Shown here: piece after piece, positions 6,509-13,191 of the stretch
Position numbering within the stretch: position 1 is the first letter of the stretch
Layout: each line of letters opens with the position of its first letter
Origin: Verrucomicrobiota bacterium
Lineage (GTDB): Bacteria > Verrucomicrobiota > Verrucomicrobiia > Opitutales > UBA953
Assembly (NCBI GenBank): GCA_009917805.1
Contig: RGES01000016.1
Span: 1 to 15,346, forward strand
Reading direction: 5' to 3'
DNA length: 15,346 bases
Program-made: the position numbers and the translations under genes
The notes under the pieces: generated by a model
Told to the model about the DNA's origin: nothing
Databases searched by the model: none
Seen by the model: only the letters and a program-made list of their open reading frames with translations

Positions 6509-8386
6509 ATGTCTTCCCGCCCGCAGATGACTCCCCTCGAGGAGATCCGTCACTCCGCCGCCCACATGCTGGGCGCCGCCGTGCTCCGCCTGTTCCCCCA
6601 GGCCCAGCTGGACATCGGCCCGCCCACCGACAACGGCTTCTACTACGACTTCGACCTCGACCACACCTTCACGGCCGAAGACCTCGTGAAGATCGAGGAA
6701 GAGATGCGCCGCATCTCCAAGGAGAACCAGAAGTTCGAACGCTTCGAGTGCACCCGCGAGGAAGCCGAGAAGTTGATCCGCGAGCGCGGCCAGAACGCCT
6801 ACAAGGTCGGCCGTCTCGGCGACATCCCCGCCGGCGAGACCATCTCGTTTTATAAGAACGGCGAGTTCGTCGACCTCTGCGCCGGCACCCACGTCCGCTA
6901 CACCTCGCAGGTGAAGGCGTTCAAGCTCCTGCACATCGCCGGCGCCTACCATCGCGGCGACGAGAAGAACAAGCAGCTCCAGCGCATCTACGGCACCGCC
7001 TACGCCACCAAGGATGAACTCGAGCAGGCCATGGCCCGCGCCGAGGAAGCCAAGAAGCGCGACCACCGCAAGCTGGGCAAGGAACTGAAGCTTTTCCACA
7101 TCGACGAGAAGGTGGGGCAGGGCCTCATCCTCTGGACGCCCAACGGCGCCGTCGTCCGCCAGGAGCTCCAGAACTTCATCTCCGAGCGTCTCTTCCAGAC
7201 CGGCTACAAGCAGGTCTTCACGCCGCACATCGGCAACCTCGACCTCTACCGCACCTCGGGCCACTTCCCGTATTACAAGGACGCCCAGTTCCCCCCGCTC
7301 GTCGAGCGCGAGGCGATGGAGATGCTCGCCAAGGAAGGCTGCGGTTGCGGCGAACTGACCAACCGCCTGGCCGACGGCACCGTGCAGGGCTTCCTCCTGA
7401 AGCCGATGAACTGCCCGCACCACATCCGCATCTACGCTTCGCAGCCCCACTCCTACCGCGACCTGCCGGTCCGCCTCGCCGAATTCGGCACGGTCTACCG
7501 CTGGGAGCAGTCCGGCGAGCTGAACGGCATGACGCGCGTCCGCGGCTTCACCCAGGACGACGCCCACCTCTTCTGCACCGAAGACCAGGTCCTCCCCGAA
7601 GTCCTCGGCTGCCTCGAGCTCGTGAAGATCGTCCTCAAGACGCTCGGCCTGAACGACTATCGCGTCCGCGTCGGCCTGCGTAATCCCGACTCCGCCAAGT
7701 ATACCGGCACCGCCGAGAACTGGGACAAGGCCGAGGCCGCCTGCCGCGCCGCCGCCGCCACCCTGGGCGTCGCCTTCTCCGAGGAGCCCGGCGAAGCCGC
7801 CTTCTACGGTCCTAAGATCGACTTCGTCGTCCGCGACGTCATCGGCCGCGAATGGCAGCTCGGCACCGTGCAGGTCGACTTCAACCTGCCGGAACGTTTC
7901 GACCTCACCTACAACGGCGCCGACAACAAACCGCACCGCCCGGTGATGATCCACCGCGCGCCGTTCGGTTCGATGGAGCGCTTCGTCGGCATCCTGATCG
8001 AGCACTTCGCCGGCGACTTCCCGACCTGGCTTTCGCCCGAGCAGGTGCGCCTCATCCCGCTGAACGACGACCTTAACGCCGATTGCGAAGCGATGGCGGA
8101 GGTCCTCAAGGCCGCCAAGATCCGCTGCAGCGTCGATGGTTCGTCCGATAAGCTCGGCGCCAAGATCCGTCGCGCGGAGATGTCCAAGGTCCCGCACATG
8201 CTCGTCGTGGGTGCCAAGGAAAAGGAAGCCGGCGTTGTCAACGTGCGTTCCCGCGCCGACAAGTCCTTCGAAGGCAATCGTACCCTGGCCGAGTTCATCT
8301 CGCTGGTCTCGGCCGAGGTCGCCGAACGTCGCCTCAAGGCGCATGTCCCGACCGCTCCCGCCGCCCCGGCCGCGCCGCAGGCCTGA
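6509..8386 (+). CDS. thrS: Threonine--tRNA ligase (ThrRS) lacking the N-terminal TGS domain
   Basis: A 625-residue class II synthetase that charges tRNA-Thr and edits Ser-tRNA-Thr. The N2 editing domain comes almost at once: HSAAH (15-19) and C124/H128 in VDLCAGTH give its metal-like site. The catalytic zinc ligands are C302 (PMNCPHH), H353 (FTQDDAH) and H482 (MIHRA). Motif 2 arginine R331 lies in YRWEQSG and motif 3 in GSMERFVGIL. The anticodon-binding domain is about 510-610. Two oddities stand out. The usual N-terminal TGS domain (about 60 residues) is absent, and about 20 extra residues with a CGCG motif (278-281) lie between YYKDAQF and the zinc cysteine. The end is an Ala/Pro-rich tail. 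ATG 6509 is preferred; an in-frame GTG at 6494 adds only 5 residues, and no upstream in-frame extension could encode TGS. Confidence 0.97.
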   Translation: MSSRPQMTPLEEIRHSAAHMLGAAVLRLFPQAQLDIGPPTDNGFYYDFDLDHTFTAEDLVKIEEEMRRISKENQKFERFECTREEAEKLIRERGQNAYKVGRLGDIPAGETISFYKNGEFVDLCAGTHVRYTSQVKAFKLLHIAGAYHRGDEKNKQLQRIYGTAYATKDELEQAMARAEEAKKRDHRKLGKELKLFHIDEKVGQGLILWTPNGAVVRQELQNFISERLFQTGYKQVFTPHIGNLDLYRTSGHFPYYKDAQFPPLVEREAMEMLAKEGCGCGELTNRLADGTVQGFLLKPMNCPHHIRIYASQPHSYRDLPVRLAEFGTVYRWEQSGELNGMTRVRGFTQDDAHLFCTEDQVLPEVLGCLELVKIVLKTLGLNDYRVRVGLRNPDSAKYTGTAENWDKAEAACRAAAATLGVAFSEEPGEAAFYGPKIDFVVRDVIGREWQLGTVQVDFNLPERFDLTYNGADNKPHRPVMIHRAPFGSMERFVGILIEHFAGDFPTWLSPEQVRLIPLNDDLNADCEAMAEVLKAAKIRCSVDGSSDKLGAKIRRAEMSKVPHMLVVGAKEKEAGVVNVRSRADKSFEGNRTLAEFISLVSAEVAERRLKAHVPTAPAAPAAPQA

Positions 8387-8425
8387 GCGTCACGTGGTTT
8401 TAACGGACTCACCGGGGAACTAAGG

Positions 8426-8455
8426 TTGCCCGGAGGGGTCTTTTGAGCCTATACC
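8426..8455 (+). promoter_or_regulatory. Candidate promoter for the alkaline phosphatase gene
   Basis: TTGCCC (8426-8431) and TATACC (8450-8455) are 18 bases apart, the best -10 match among the plus-strand candidates. The -10 ends 6 bases before ATG 8462, so transcription would begin at or next to the start codon, giving a leaderless mRNA. No Shine-Dalgarno sequence is present. No convincing pho box (repeated CTGTCAT-like units) was seen, so phosphate control cannot be claimed. Confidence 0.45.
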
Positions 8456-8461
8456 CCGACC

Positions 8462-9844
8462 ATGAACCAGCCCCGTTCTTCCTCCCGTCGTGAATTCCTG
8501 AAGTTCGCCGGACTCGGTAGCCTCGTCTTCGGCGCCGGCTCCGCGCGCGCCCTCGGCGCCGACGGCCGCGAAGCCTCCGCCAACTCCGCCAAGCGTCAGG
8601 CCAAGAACGTGATCTTCATGGTCTCGGACGGCATGTGCTTCTCTGTGCTCACCGCCGCGCAGACCTATCTCACCCGCACCGAGAAGCGTTCCTCGCATTG
8701 GATGAAGATGTACGGTGACCTTCCCGTCGTCCGTTCGCTCTGCGAGACCGAGTCCGCCAGCGGGATCGTCACCGATTCCGCCGCGGCCGCCAGCTGCTGG
8801 GGCATCGGCGAGCGCATCAATAACGGCGTCCTCAACATCACCACCGACGGCCGCAAGCCCGTCACCCTCGTGCAGAAGATGAACGCCGCCAAGAAGCGCT
8901 GCGGCCTCGTCACCACCGCCACGGCCACGCATGCCACGCCGGCGGGCTTCGCGACCACCGTCGCCAAGCGCTCCGACCAGAAGGCCGTCGCCGCCCAATA
9001 CCTCGAGCGCGGCGTCGACGTCGTTCTCGGCGGCGGCACCCAGTACTTCAGCGACGAGCTCGTCGCCGCCTACCGCAAGGCCGGCTACGGCGTGGCGCTC
9101 AACCGCGGCCAGCTCCTGGCCGACGCCGGCAAGGCCCCGTTGCTCGGCCTCTTCAGCAAGAGCCATGTCCCGTTCGAGATCGACCGCCTCAACTCCGCGG
9201 AGCTCAAGGCTTCCACGCCCACGCTCGCCGAGATGACCAAGGTCGCCTTGCAGCGCCTCGGTTCCGCTCCCGAAGGCTTCTTCCTGATGGTCGAAGGCGG
9301 CCGCATCGACCACGCCGCGCACGGCAACGACGGCGCCGCCGCGATCCGCGAGCAGGTCGCCTTTGACGAGGCCATCGCCACCGTGCTGGCTTTCGTCGAC
9401 AAGAATCCTGACACCTTGCTGATCATCACCACCGACCACGGTACCGGCGGCTTCAACGTCAACGGTCTCGGCAGCGAAGACTTCGACACCTCCGCGCCTT
9501 CCTACGTCGAATCGTCGCCGGCCTTCGACCGGATGACCGCCTTCACTTCTTCCCTCGAACTCCTCAAGGCCGAGACCAAGGGTCTGTCGCCGAAGGACTT
9601 CGTCGCCGCGGCGGAAAAGGTCACCGGACTGAAATTCAAGGCCGAGGACCGGGCCAAGATCACCTCCACCAAGACGCTTTCGGAGGCCCTGATGAAGTAC
9701 ACCTCGATCGGCTGGACCAGCAACAACCATACCGGCGAGATGGTCGAGTTCTGCACGTACGGCCCCGGCTCGCAGCTCTTCACGCCCCACCTGCGCAACG
9801 ACCAGGTGCACGCGAAGATCCTGCAGGCGACCGGCGTGGCCTGA
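8462..9844 (+). CDS. Tat-exported alkaline phosphatase (PhoA family)
   Basis: A 460-residue phosphomonoesterase predicted to be exported folded: SSRREFLKF (7-15) is a canonical Tat motif, followed by a hydrophobic stretch and ARALGA as a likely cleavage region. The nucleophile is S106 in VTDSAAAAS. Metal ligands are visible as D56 (VSDGM), E278, D283 and H287 (VEGGRIDHAAH), D325-H326 (TTDHG) and H423 (NNHTGE). R170 matches the phosphate-binding arginine R166 of E. coli PhoA. Positions equivalent to E. coli D153 and K328 are H157 and H284, the pattern of animal-type enzymes. It would release phosphate from organic phosphates in the periplasm or outside the cell. It is the last gene of the plus-strand run and ends 20 bases before a bidirectional terminator. 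It could equally be a phosphodiesterase-like relative, but the full ligand set favours alkaline phosphatase. Confidence 0.93.
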   Translation: MNQPRSSSRREFLKFAGLGSLVFGAGSARALGADGREASANSAKRQAKNVIFMVSDGMCFSVLTAAQTYLTRTEKRSSHWMKMYGDLPVVRSLCETESASGIVTDSAAAASCWGIGERINNGVLNITTDGRKPVTLVQKMNAAKKRCGLVTTATATHATPAGFATTVAKRSDQKAVAAQYLERGVDVVLGGGTQYFSDELVAAYRKAGYGVALNRGQLLADAGKAPLLGLFSKSHVPFEIDRLNSAELKASTPTLAEMTKVALQRLGSAPEGFFLMVEGGRIDHAAHGNDGAAAIREQVAFDEAIATVLAFVDKNPDTLLIITTDHGTGGFNVNGLGSEDFDTSAPSYVESSPAFDRMTAFTSSLELLKAETKGLSPKDFVAAAEKVTGLKFKAEDRAKITSTKTLSEALMKYTSIGWTSNNHTGEMVEFCTYGPGSQLFTPHLRNDQVHAKILQATGVA

Positions 9845-9864
9845 GGCGTTTCCTCGCCGGGCAC

Positions 9865-9894
9865 AAAAAAGGGCGTCCGGTCGGACGCCCTTTT
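9865..9894. terminator. Bidirectional intrinsic terminator between the phosphatase and redoxin genes
   Basis: An 8-bp perfect stem GGGCGTCC/GGACGCCC (9871-9878, 9883-9890) with a 4-base loop is flanked by A6 (9865-9870) and T4 (9891-9894). Each strand therefore reads as hairpin plus T run, and it serves the convergent genes on both sides. It starts 20 bases after the phosphatase stop and ends 19 bases before the redoxin stop. Confidence 0.92.
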
Positions 9895-9913
9895 GCTTGG
9901 CCGAGGTGTCGGC

Positions 9914-10501
9914 TTAGAGCTTGTTGTACTTCACGCCGCAGCCGTAGGGCTTGCTGCTCGTGACTTCGGGGGTCTTGCCTTCCTTGACGGCCTTGACGGC
10001 GGCCAGGACGTAGTTCTTGGACTTTTCGATGTTGGAGGCCTGGATGACGGGCTTGCCGCCGTTGTCGTCGGCGCTGCTGTCGATCGCGCCCTTGTAGACG
10101 AGCACGCCCTTGCCGTCGATGACGTAGCAGTGCGGGGTCACCTTGGCTTCATAAGCGCGACCGATGCTCTGGTTCGTGTCCTGGATGACGGTGCCAGGGT
10201 AGTAGGTGGTGCTTTCCTTGATCTCGTGGCCGCCGGTGTTGATGATGAGCCAGACGGCGCCGGAGGCGATGGCTTCCTTCTGGAATTCCTGCATCTTGCC
10301 GGCGTCGTAGAACTTCTTCACGAAGGGGCAGCCAGGGTTGTACCATTCGAGGACGACGGTCTTGCCCTTGAAGTCGGCGAGGCTGACGGTCTTGCCGTCG
10401 AGGGTCTTGCCGGTGAACTCGGGAGCAGCCTTGCCGACTTCGGCGGCCGCGAAAGAGGCCACCGCCGCGAGGCAGGCGAGGAGGGAGGTGAGGATACGCA
10501 T
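9914..10501 (-). CDS. Exported thioredoxin-fold (AhpC/TSA, redoxin-like) protein with a single CPFV-type active-site Cys
   Basis: A 195-residue protein with a Sec signal peptide MRILTSLLACLAAVASFAAA (1-20). The AhpC/TSA-type thioredoxin fold follows: APEFTGKTLDGKTVSLADFKGK (26-47), LEWYNPGCPFVKKFYD with C58, and the cis-proline region VTPHCYVID (P123, C125). The usual CxxC is replaced by C-P-F-V, so only the first Cys is kept. A third Cys is in the terminal KPYGCGVKY (C188), a motif I recall in similar exported redoxins, and could be the resolving partner. The role is probably a periplasmic thiol peroxidase or reductase; the substrate is unknown. C10 in LLAC resembles a lipobox but lies very early, so cleavage at AAA-EV is more likely. 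The start at 10501 is chosen for the signal peptide; an upstream in-frame ATG (10576) would spoil it and lies beyond the candidate promoter. Confidence 0.88.
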   Translation of the reverse strand: MRILTSLLACLAAVASFAAAEVGKAAPEFTGKTLDGKTVSLADFKGKTVVLEWYNPGCPFVKKFYDAGKMQEFQKEAIASGAVWLIINTGGHEIKESTTYYPGTVIQDTNQSIGRAYEAKVTPHCYVIDGKGVLVYKGAIDSSADDNGGKPVIQASNIEKSKNYVLAAVKAVKEGKTPEVTSSKPYGCGVKYNKL

Positions 10502-10524
10502 GGGTGTGGGAGGGTAGGTCTGTG

Positions 10525-10552
10525 TTTGTAGGGGGACGTTCACAGTTTTCAA
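10525..10552 (-). promoter_or_regulatory. Candidate promoter for the redoxin gene
   Basis: On the minus strand TTGAAA (plus 10547-10552) and TACAAA (plus 10525-10530) are 16 bases apart, matching five and four of six consensus bases. The start site would be near 10518, leaving a C-rich leader of about 17 nt with no Shine-Dalgarno sequence. Confidence 0.5.
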
Positions 10553-10622
10553 CCCCATCGCGGTCGGGAGGTTCATAATATCTGCATAAAGAAGCCGTTT
10601 TTACGCGATTTTGACTCATGGG

Positions 10623-10652
10623 TTGCCAAATTGACCGAAAACCCCGAATTAA
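10623..10652 (+). promoter_or_regulatory. Possible promoter for cysE
   Basis: TTGCCA (10623-10628) and AATTAA (10647-10652) are 18 bases apart, within the most AT-rich stretch of the window (about 10573-10655). The -10 is weak. A second -35-like TTGACC sits at 10631-10636 but has no suitably spaced -10. The 161-base spacer between the redoxin and cysE holds the start regions of both genes and no other gene that I can see. Confidence 0.25.
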
Positions 10653-10662
10653 TCCCCCGTCT

Positions 10663-11469
10663 ATGGCTGACGCCCGTTCCATCGCCTTGGTCTGCGCCAA
10701 CGAAGCTTCCCTTTGGGCGGAGCTGCAGGCCCGCGCGACCGTCGTGGCTCAGGCGGAGCCGGCCCTCGCGCCGATGCTCCATCGCTATGTGCTGGATCGC
10801 TCAGGCTTCGGCGAAGGCATCATCCAGCGTCTGGCCGAACGCGTCACGCCGACCGGCCAGGACCTGCCGGTCATCCTGCGCGTCCTCGGGGAGGCGGTCG
10901 CGTCCGATCGCGAGGTGCTCTCGCAGATGCGCGCCGACATCCGCGCCACCCTTGAGCGCGACCCGGCGACGGAGCATGCGCTCATCCCTTATCTCTGGTA
11001 CAAGGGCTTCCACGCCATCTCGACCCACCGCCTCGCGCATGCGCTCTGGAAGGCCGGACGCAAGGAGCTCGCCACGCACCTCCAGTCGCTCGTCTCCGAG
11101 CACCTTGGCGTCGACATCCATCCCGCCGCCCGCTTCGGCGTCGGGATCCTGCTCGACCACGCGACCGGCTTCGTCGCCGGCGAGACCAGCGTCGTGGCGG
11201 ACAACGTCTCCTTCCTGCACGAGGTCACCCTCGGCGGCACCGGCAAGGCCCGCGGCGACCGTCACCCCAAGATCCGCTCGGGCGTGCTCGTCGGCGCCGG
11301 CGCGAAGATCCTCGGCAACATCACCATCGGCGAAGGCGCCAAGGTCGGCGCGGGTTCCGTGGTGCTCAAGGACGTCGCCCCGCACACGAGCGTGGCCGGC
11401 GTGCCCGCGGTGATGATCGGCCAGACCACCGTCGACGCCCCGGCGCTCGACATGGACCACTCGCTCTAG
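10663..11469 (+). CDS. cysE: Serine O-acetyltransferase
   Basis: A 268-residue enzyme that acetylates L-serine with acetyl-CoA to give O-acetylserine, the first committed step of cysteine synthesis. The N-terminal helical SATase domain spans about 10-140 and contains the serine-binding aspartate region ERDPATE (98-104). The left-handed beta-helix of hexapeptide repeats runs from about 150 to 245 (VDIHPAARFG, IGEGAKVGAGSVV). Predicted active-site residues are D151, D165-H166 (LLDHATG) and R200-H201 (DRHPKI). The C-terminal tail after the helix is short and ends in DMDHSL; enzymes that dock into O-acetylserine sulfhydrylase usually end in Ile. ATG 10663 has no Shine-Dalgarno sequence, but the serine acetyltransferase domain starts normally after it. 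The next gene starts 3 bases after the stop, so the two are very likely co-transcribed. Confidence 0.95.
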   Translation: MADARSIALVCANEASLWAELQARATVVAQAEPALAPMLHRYVLDRSGFGEGIIQRLAERVTPTGQDLPVILRVLGEAVASDREVLSQMRADIRATLERDPATEHALIPYLWYKGFHAISTHRLAHALWKAGRKELATHLQSLVSEHLGVDIHPAARFGVGILLDHATGFVAGETSVVADNVSFLHEVTLGGTGKARGDRHPKIRSGVLVGAGAKILGNITIGEGAKVGAGSVVLKDVAPHTSVAGVPAVMIGQTTVDAPALDMDHSL

Positions 11470-11472
11470 GCC

Positions 11473-13191
11473 ATGCCGCACACCCGTCCTCCGCAGGAAC
11501 GTCCCGGCGACGCCCGCGTCCTGGACTGCCTTTACCGCGTCGGCGCCTTCGTCAACGCGACCGAAGACCCGCGTGAGGCGTTGGATTTCATCCTCGAGGA
11601 GATCGTCCGCACGTTGAACGCCTCGAGCGCTTCCATCGCGCTCGTCGAGCCCGCCACGGGTTCGCTGCGCATCGAGGTGAGCAACGGCCTCGACGCCGCT
11701 TCGGCCGCCCAGATCATCGACCAAGGGCAGGGCATCACCGGCTGGGTCGCGCTCTACGCCAAGCCGCAGCGCATCCCCGACGTCTCGAAGGACCCGCGTT
11801 ACGTCGAGATCCGCAAGGGCATCCGTTCCGAACTCGCCGTGCCCATGGAGCTCATGGGCAACGTCATCGGCGTGGTGAACTGCGACTCCGACCGTCTCGA
11901 CGCGTTCACGGAGCAGGACGTCGCCTTCCTCGCGCTGCTCACCAACGAGGCCTCCAAGGCCGTCGGCCGCATCTGGTTGCTGCGTCAGCTGCGTTCCAAG
12001 GCCGCCCAGCTGGAAGCGCTCGTGCGCGCCGCGCAGGGCCTCGCCCGCGAACGCGACGAGCCGGGCATCTCGCAGGACCTGGCGCGCCATACGCGCGGGC
12101 TGCTCGGCGCACGCGCCTGCGCATATTACAAGATCGTCGACGACGTCCTGCTGCTGAAGCACCTGGACGGCGAACTCAGCGGCAGCGAACTCGCCCCGAG
12201 CATCGCCGTGAACCAGACCTCGCTCGGCACCGTCGTGGGTCGCGGCCGGCCGGTCGTCGTCCCGCTGGCGGGCAAGACCGAAGAGCACCTCTTCCTCAGG
12301 CTCTCCGAGCCGGTGGCCTCCTCCTCGCTGCTGGCCGTGCCGGTGCGCTACGAGGACGACACCTTCGGCGTGCTGATGTGCGTCGCGATGGGGGCCTATC
12401 GTTTCTCCGACGACGACAAGCATCTCGTCACCGCGCTGTCTTCGTTCGGCGCCTCTTCGATCCAGAACGCCCGGCTCTACGCCAAGGTCTTCGCCGTCGA
12501 AGAAGGCCTGCGCCGCAGCGAGCGTCTCACCGCCCTCGGGCTGCTCTCGGCCGAGGTGGCCCATGAGATCCGTAATCCGCTGACGGTGATGAAGCTCCTT
12601 TCGGACACGCTTTCGCAGGGCATGGCGCCCGACGATCCCAAGGTGGAGGACCTCGGCGTCATGCGCGAGAAGATCGCCCACATGGAAGGCGTCGTCTCCC
12701 GCGTGCTCGGCATGAGCAAGGCCCAGTCCGGCGCGTTCCGCGTCGTCGACCTCCGCAAGGCGACCGAGAACGCCGTGCTGCTGCTCCGTCTCAAGCTGCA
12801 GCAGCTGGGGGTGAAGGTGGAAGTGAGCGGCGACGAGGTCATCCCGACCATCGAAGGCAATCCCGGCCAGATCCAGCAGGTGTTCCTGAACCTCATGATG
12901 AACGGCGTCCAGGCCATGAACGGCGGCGGCCTGCTGTCCTTGCATATCGGCGTCGAGCCGGGCCCGCAGGGCGAGATCGTCGTCGTGCGGATCACCGATA
13001 CCGGCACGGGCATCCCTCAGGAGATCCTGCCGAAGATCTTCGAATCGTTCTTCACCAGCCGCGAGGACGGCACCGGCCTCGGTCTCGCCATCGTGAAGCG
13101 CATCATGCGCGACCATCGCGGCGACATCATCGTCGAGTCCACCGGACCCGGCGGGACGACGTTCAAGTTCTGGTTTCCCGTCGGGAAGTGA
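11473..13191 (+). CDS. Soluble sensor histidine kinase with two GAF domains
   Basis: A 572-residue kinase without signal peptide or membrane segment, so it is cytosolic. GAF 1 lies at about 18-165 (with SELAVPMELMGNVIGVVNCDS, 119-139). A short helical linker leads to a more divergent GAF-like domain at about 180-335. The dimerization/phosphoacceptor segment has H364 in AEVAHEIRNPLTV. The ATPase domain shows the N box (FLNLMMNGVQAM, N473/N477), G1 box DTGTGIP (509-515), an F box (FESFFTS) and G2 box GTGLGL (533-538). It should autophosphorylate at H364 in response to a small ligand or redox state sensed by the GAF domains; the ligand is not predictable. No receiver domain is fused and no response regulator is in the window. 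It follows cysE by 3 bases, and its last 29 bases overlap the end of the dedA-type gene on the other strand. Confidence 0.93.
   Translation: MPHTRPPQERPGDARVLDCLYRVGAFVNATEDPREALDFILEEIVRTLNASSASIALVEPATGSLRIEVSNGLDAASAAQIIDQGQGITGWVALYAKPQRIPDVSKDPRYVEIRKGIRSELAVPMELMGNVIGVVNCDSDRLDAFTEQDVAFLALLTNEASKAVGRIWLLRQLRSKAAQLEALVRAAQGLARERDEPGISQDLARHTRGLLGARACAYYKIVDDVLLLKHLDGELSGSELAPSIAVNQTSLGTVVGRGRPVVVPLAGKTEEHLFLRLSEPVASSSLLAVPVRYEDDTFGVLMCVAMGAYRFSDDDKHLVTALSSFGASSIQNARLYAKVFAVEEGLRRSERLTALGLLSAEVAHEIRNPLTVMKLLSDTLSQGMAPDDPKVEDLGVMREKIAHMEGVVSRVLGMSKAQSGAFRVVDLRKATENAVLLLRLKLQQLGVKVEVSGDEVIPTIEGNPGQIQQVFLNLMMNGVQAMNGGGLLSLHIGVEPGPQGEIVVVRITDTGTGIPQEILPKIFESFFTSREDGTGLGLAIVKRIMRDHRGDIIVESTGPGGTTFKFWFPVGK

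Noticed and set aside
6362..8344. 660-codon open frame antisense to thrS
   Set aside because: thrS explains this stretch fully with all catalytic residues. The antisense product is a low-complexity Val/Gly/Asp/Leu/Glu-rich sequence typical of the mirror frame of GC-biased codons.
8420..9811. 463-codon open frame antisense to the alkaline phosphatase
   Set aside because: It has shadow composition and covers the phosphatase promoter and nearly all of its coding sequence. No motif seen.
10562..10660. AT-rich patch upstream of cysE as a transfer scar or attachment site
   Set aside because: No direct repeats, tRNA or integrase remnants; low GC is expected where two divergent promoters meet.
1957..13191. 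metY, cysS, cysE and the redoxin as one sulfur gene cluster
   Set aside because: They lie in different orientations and separate transcription units with unrelated genes between; proximity alone does not make a system.
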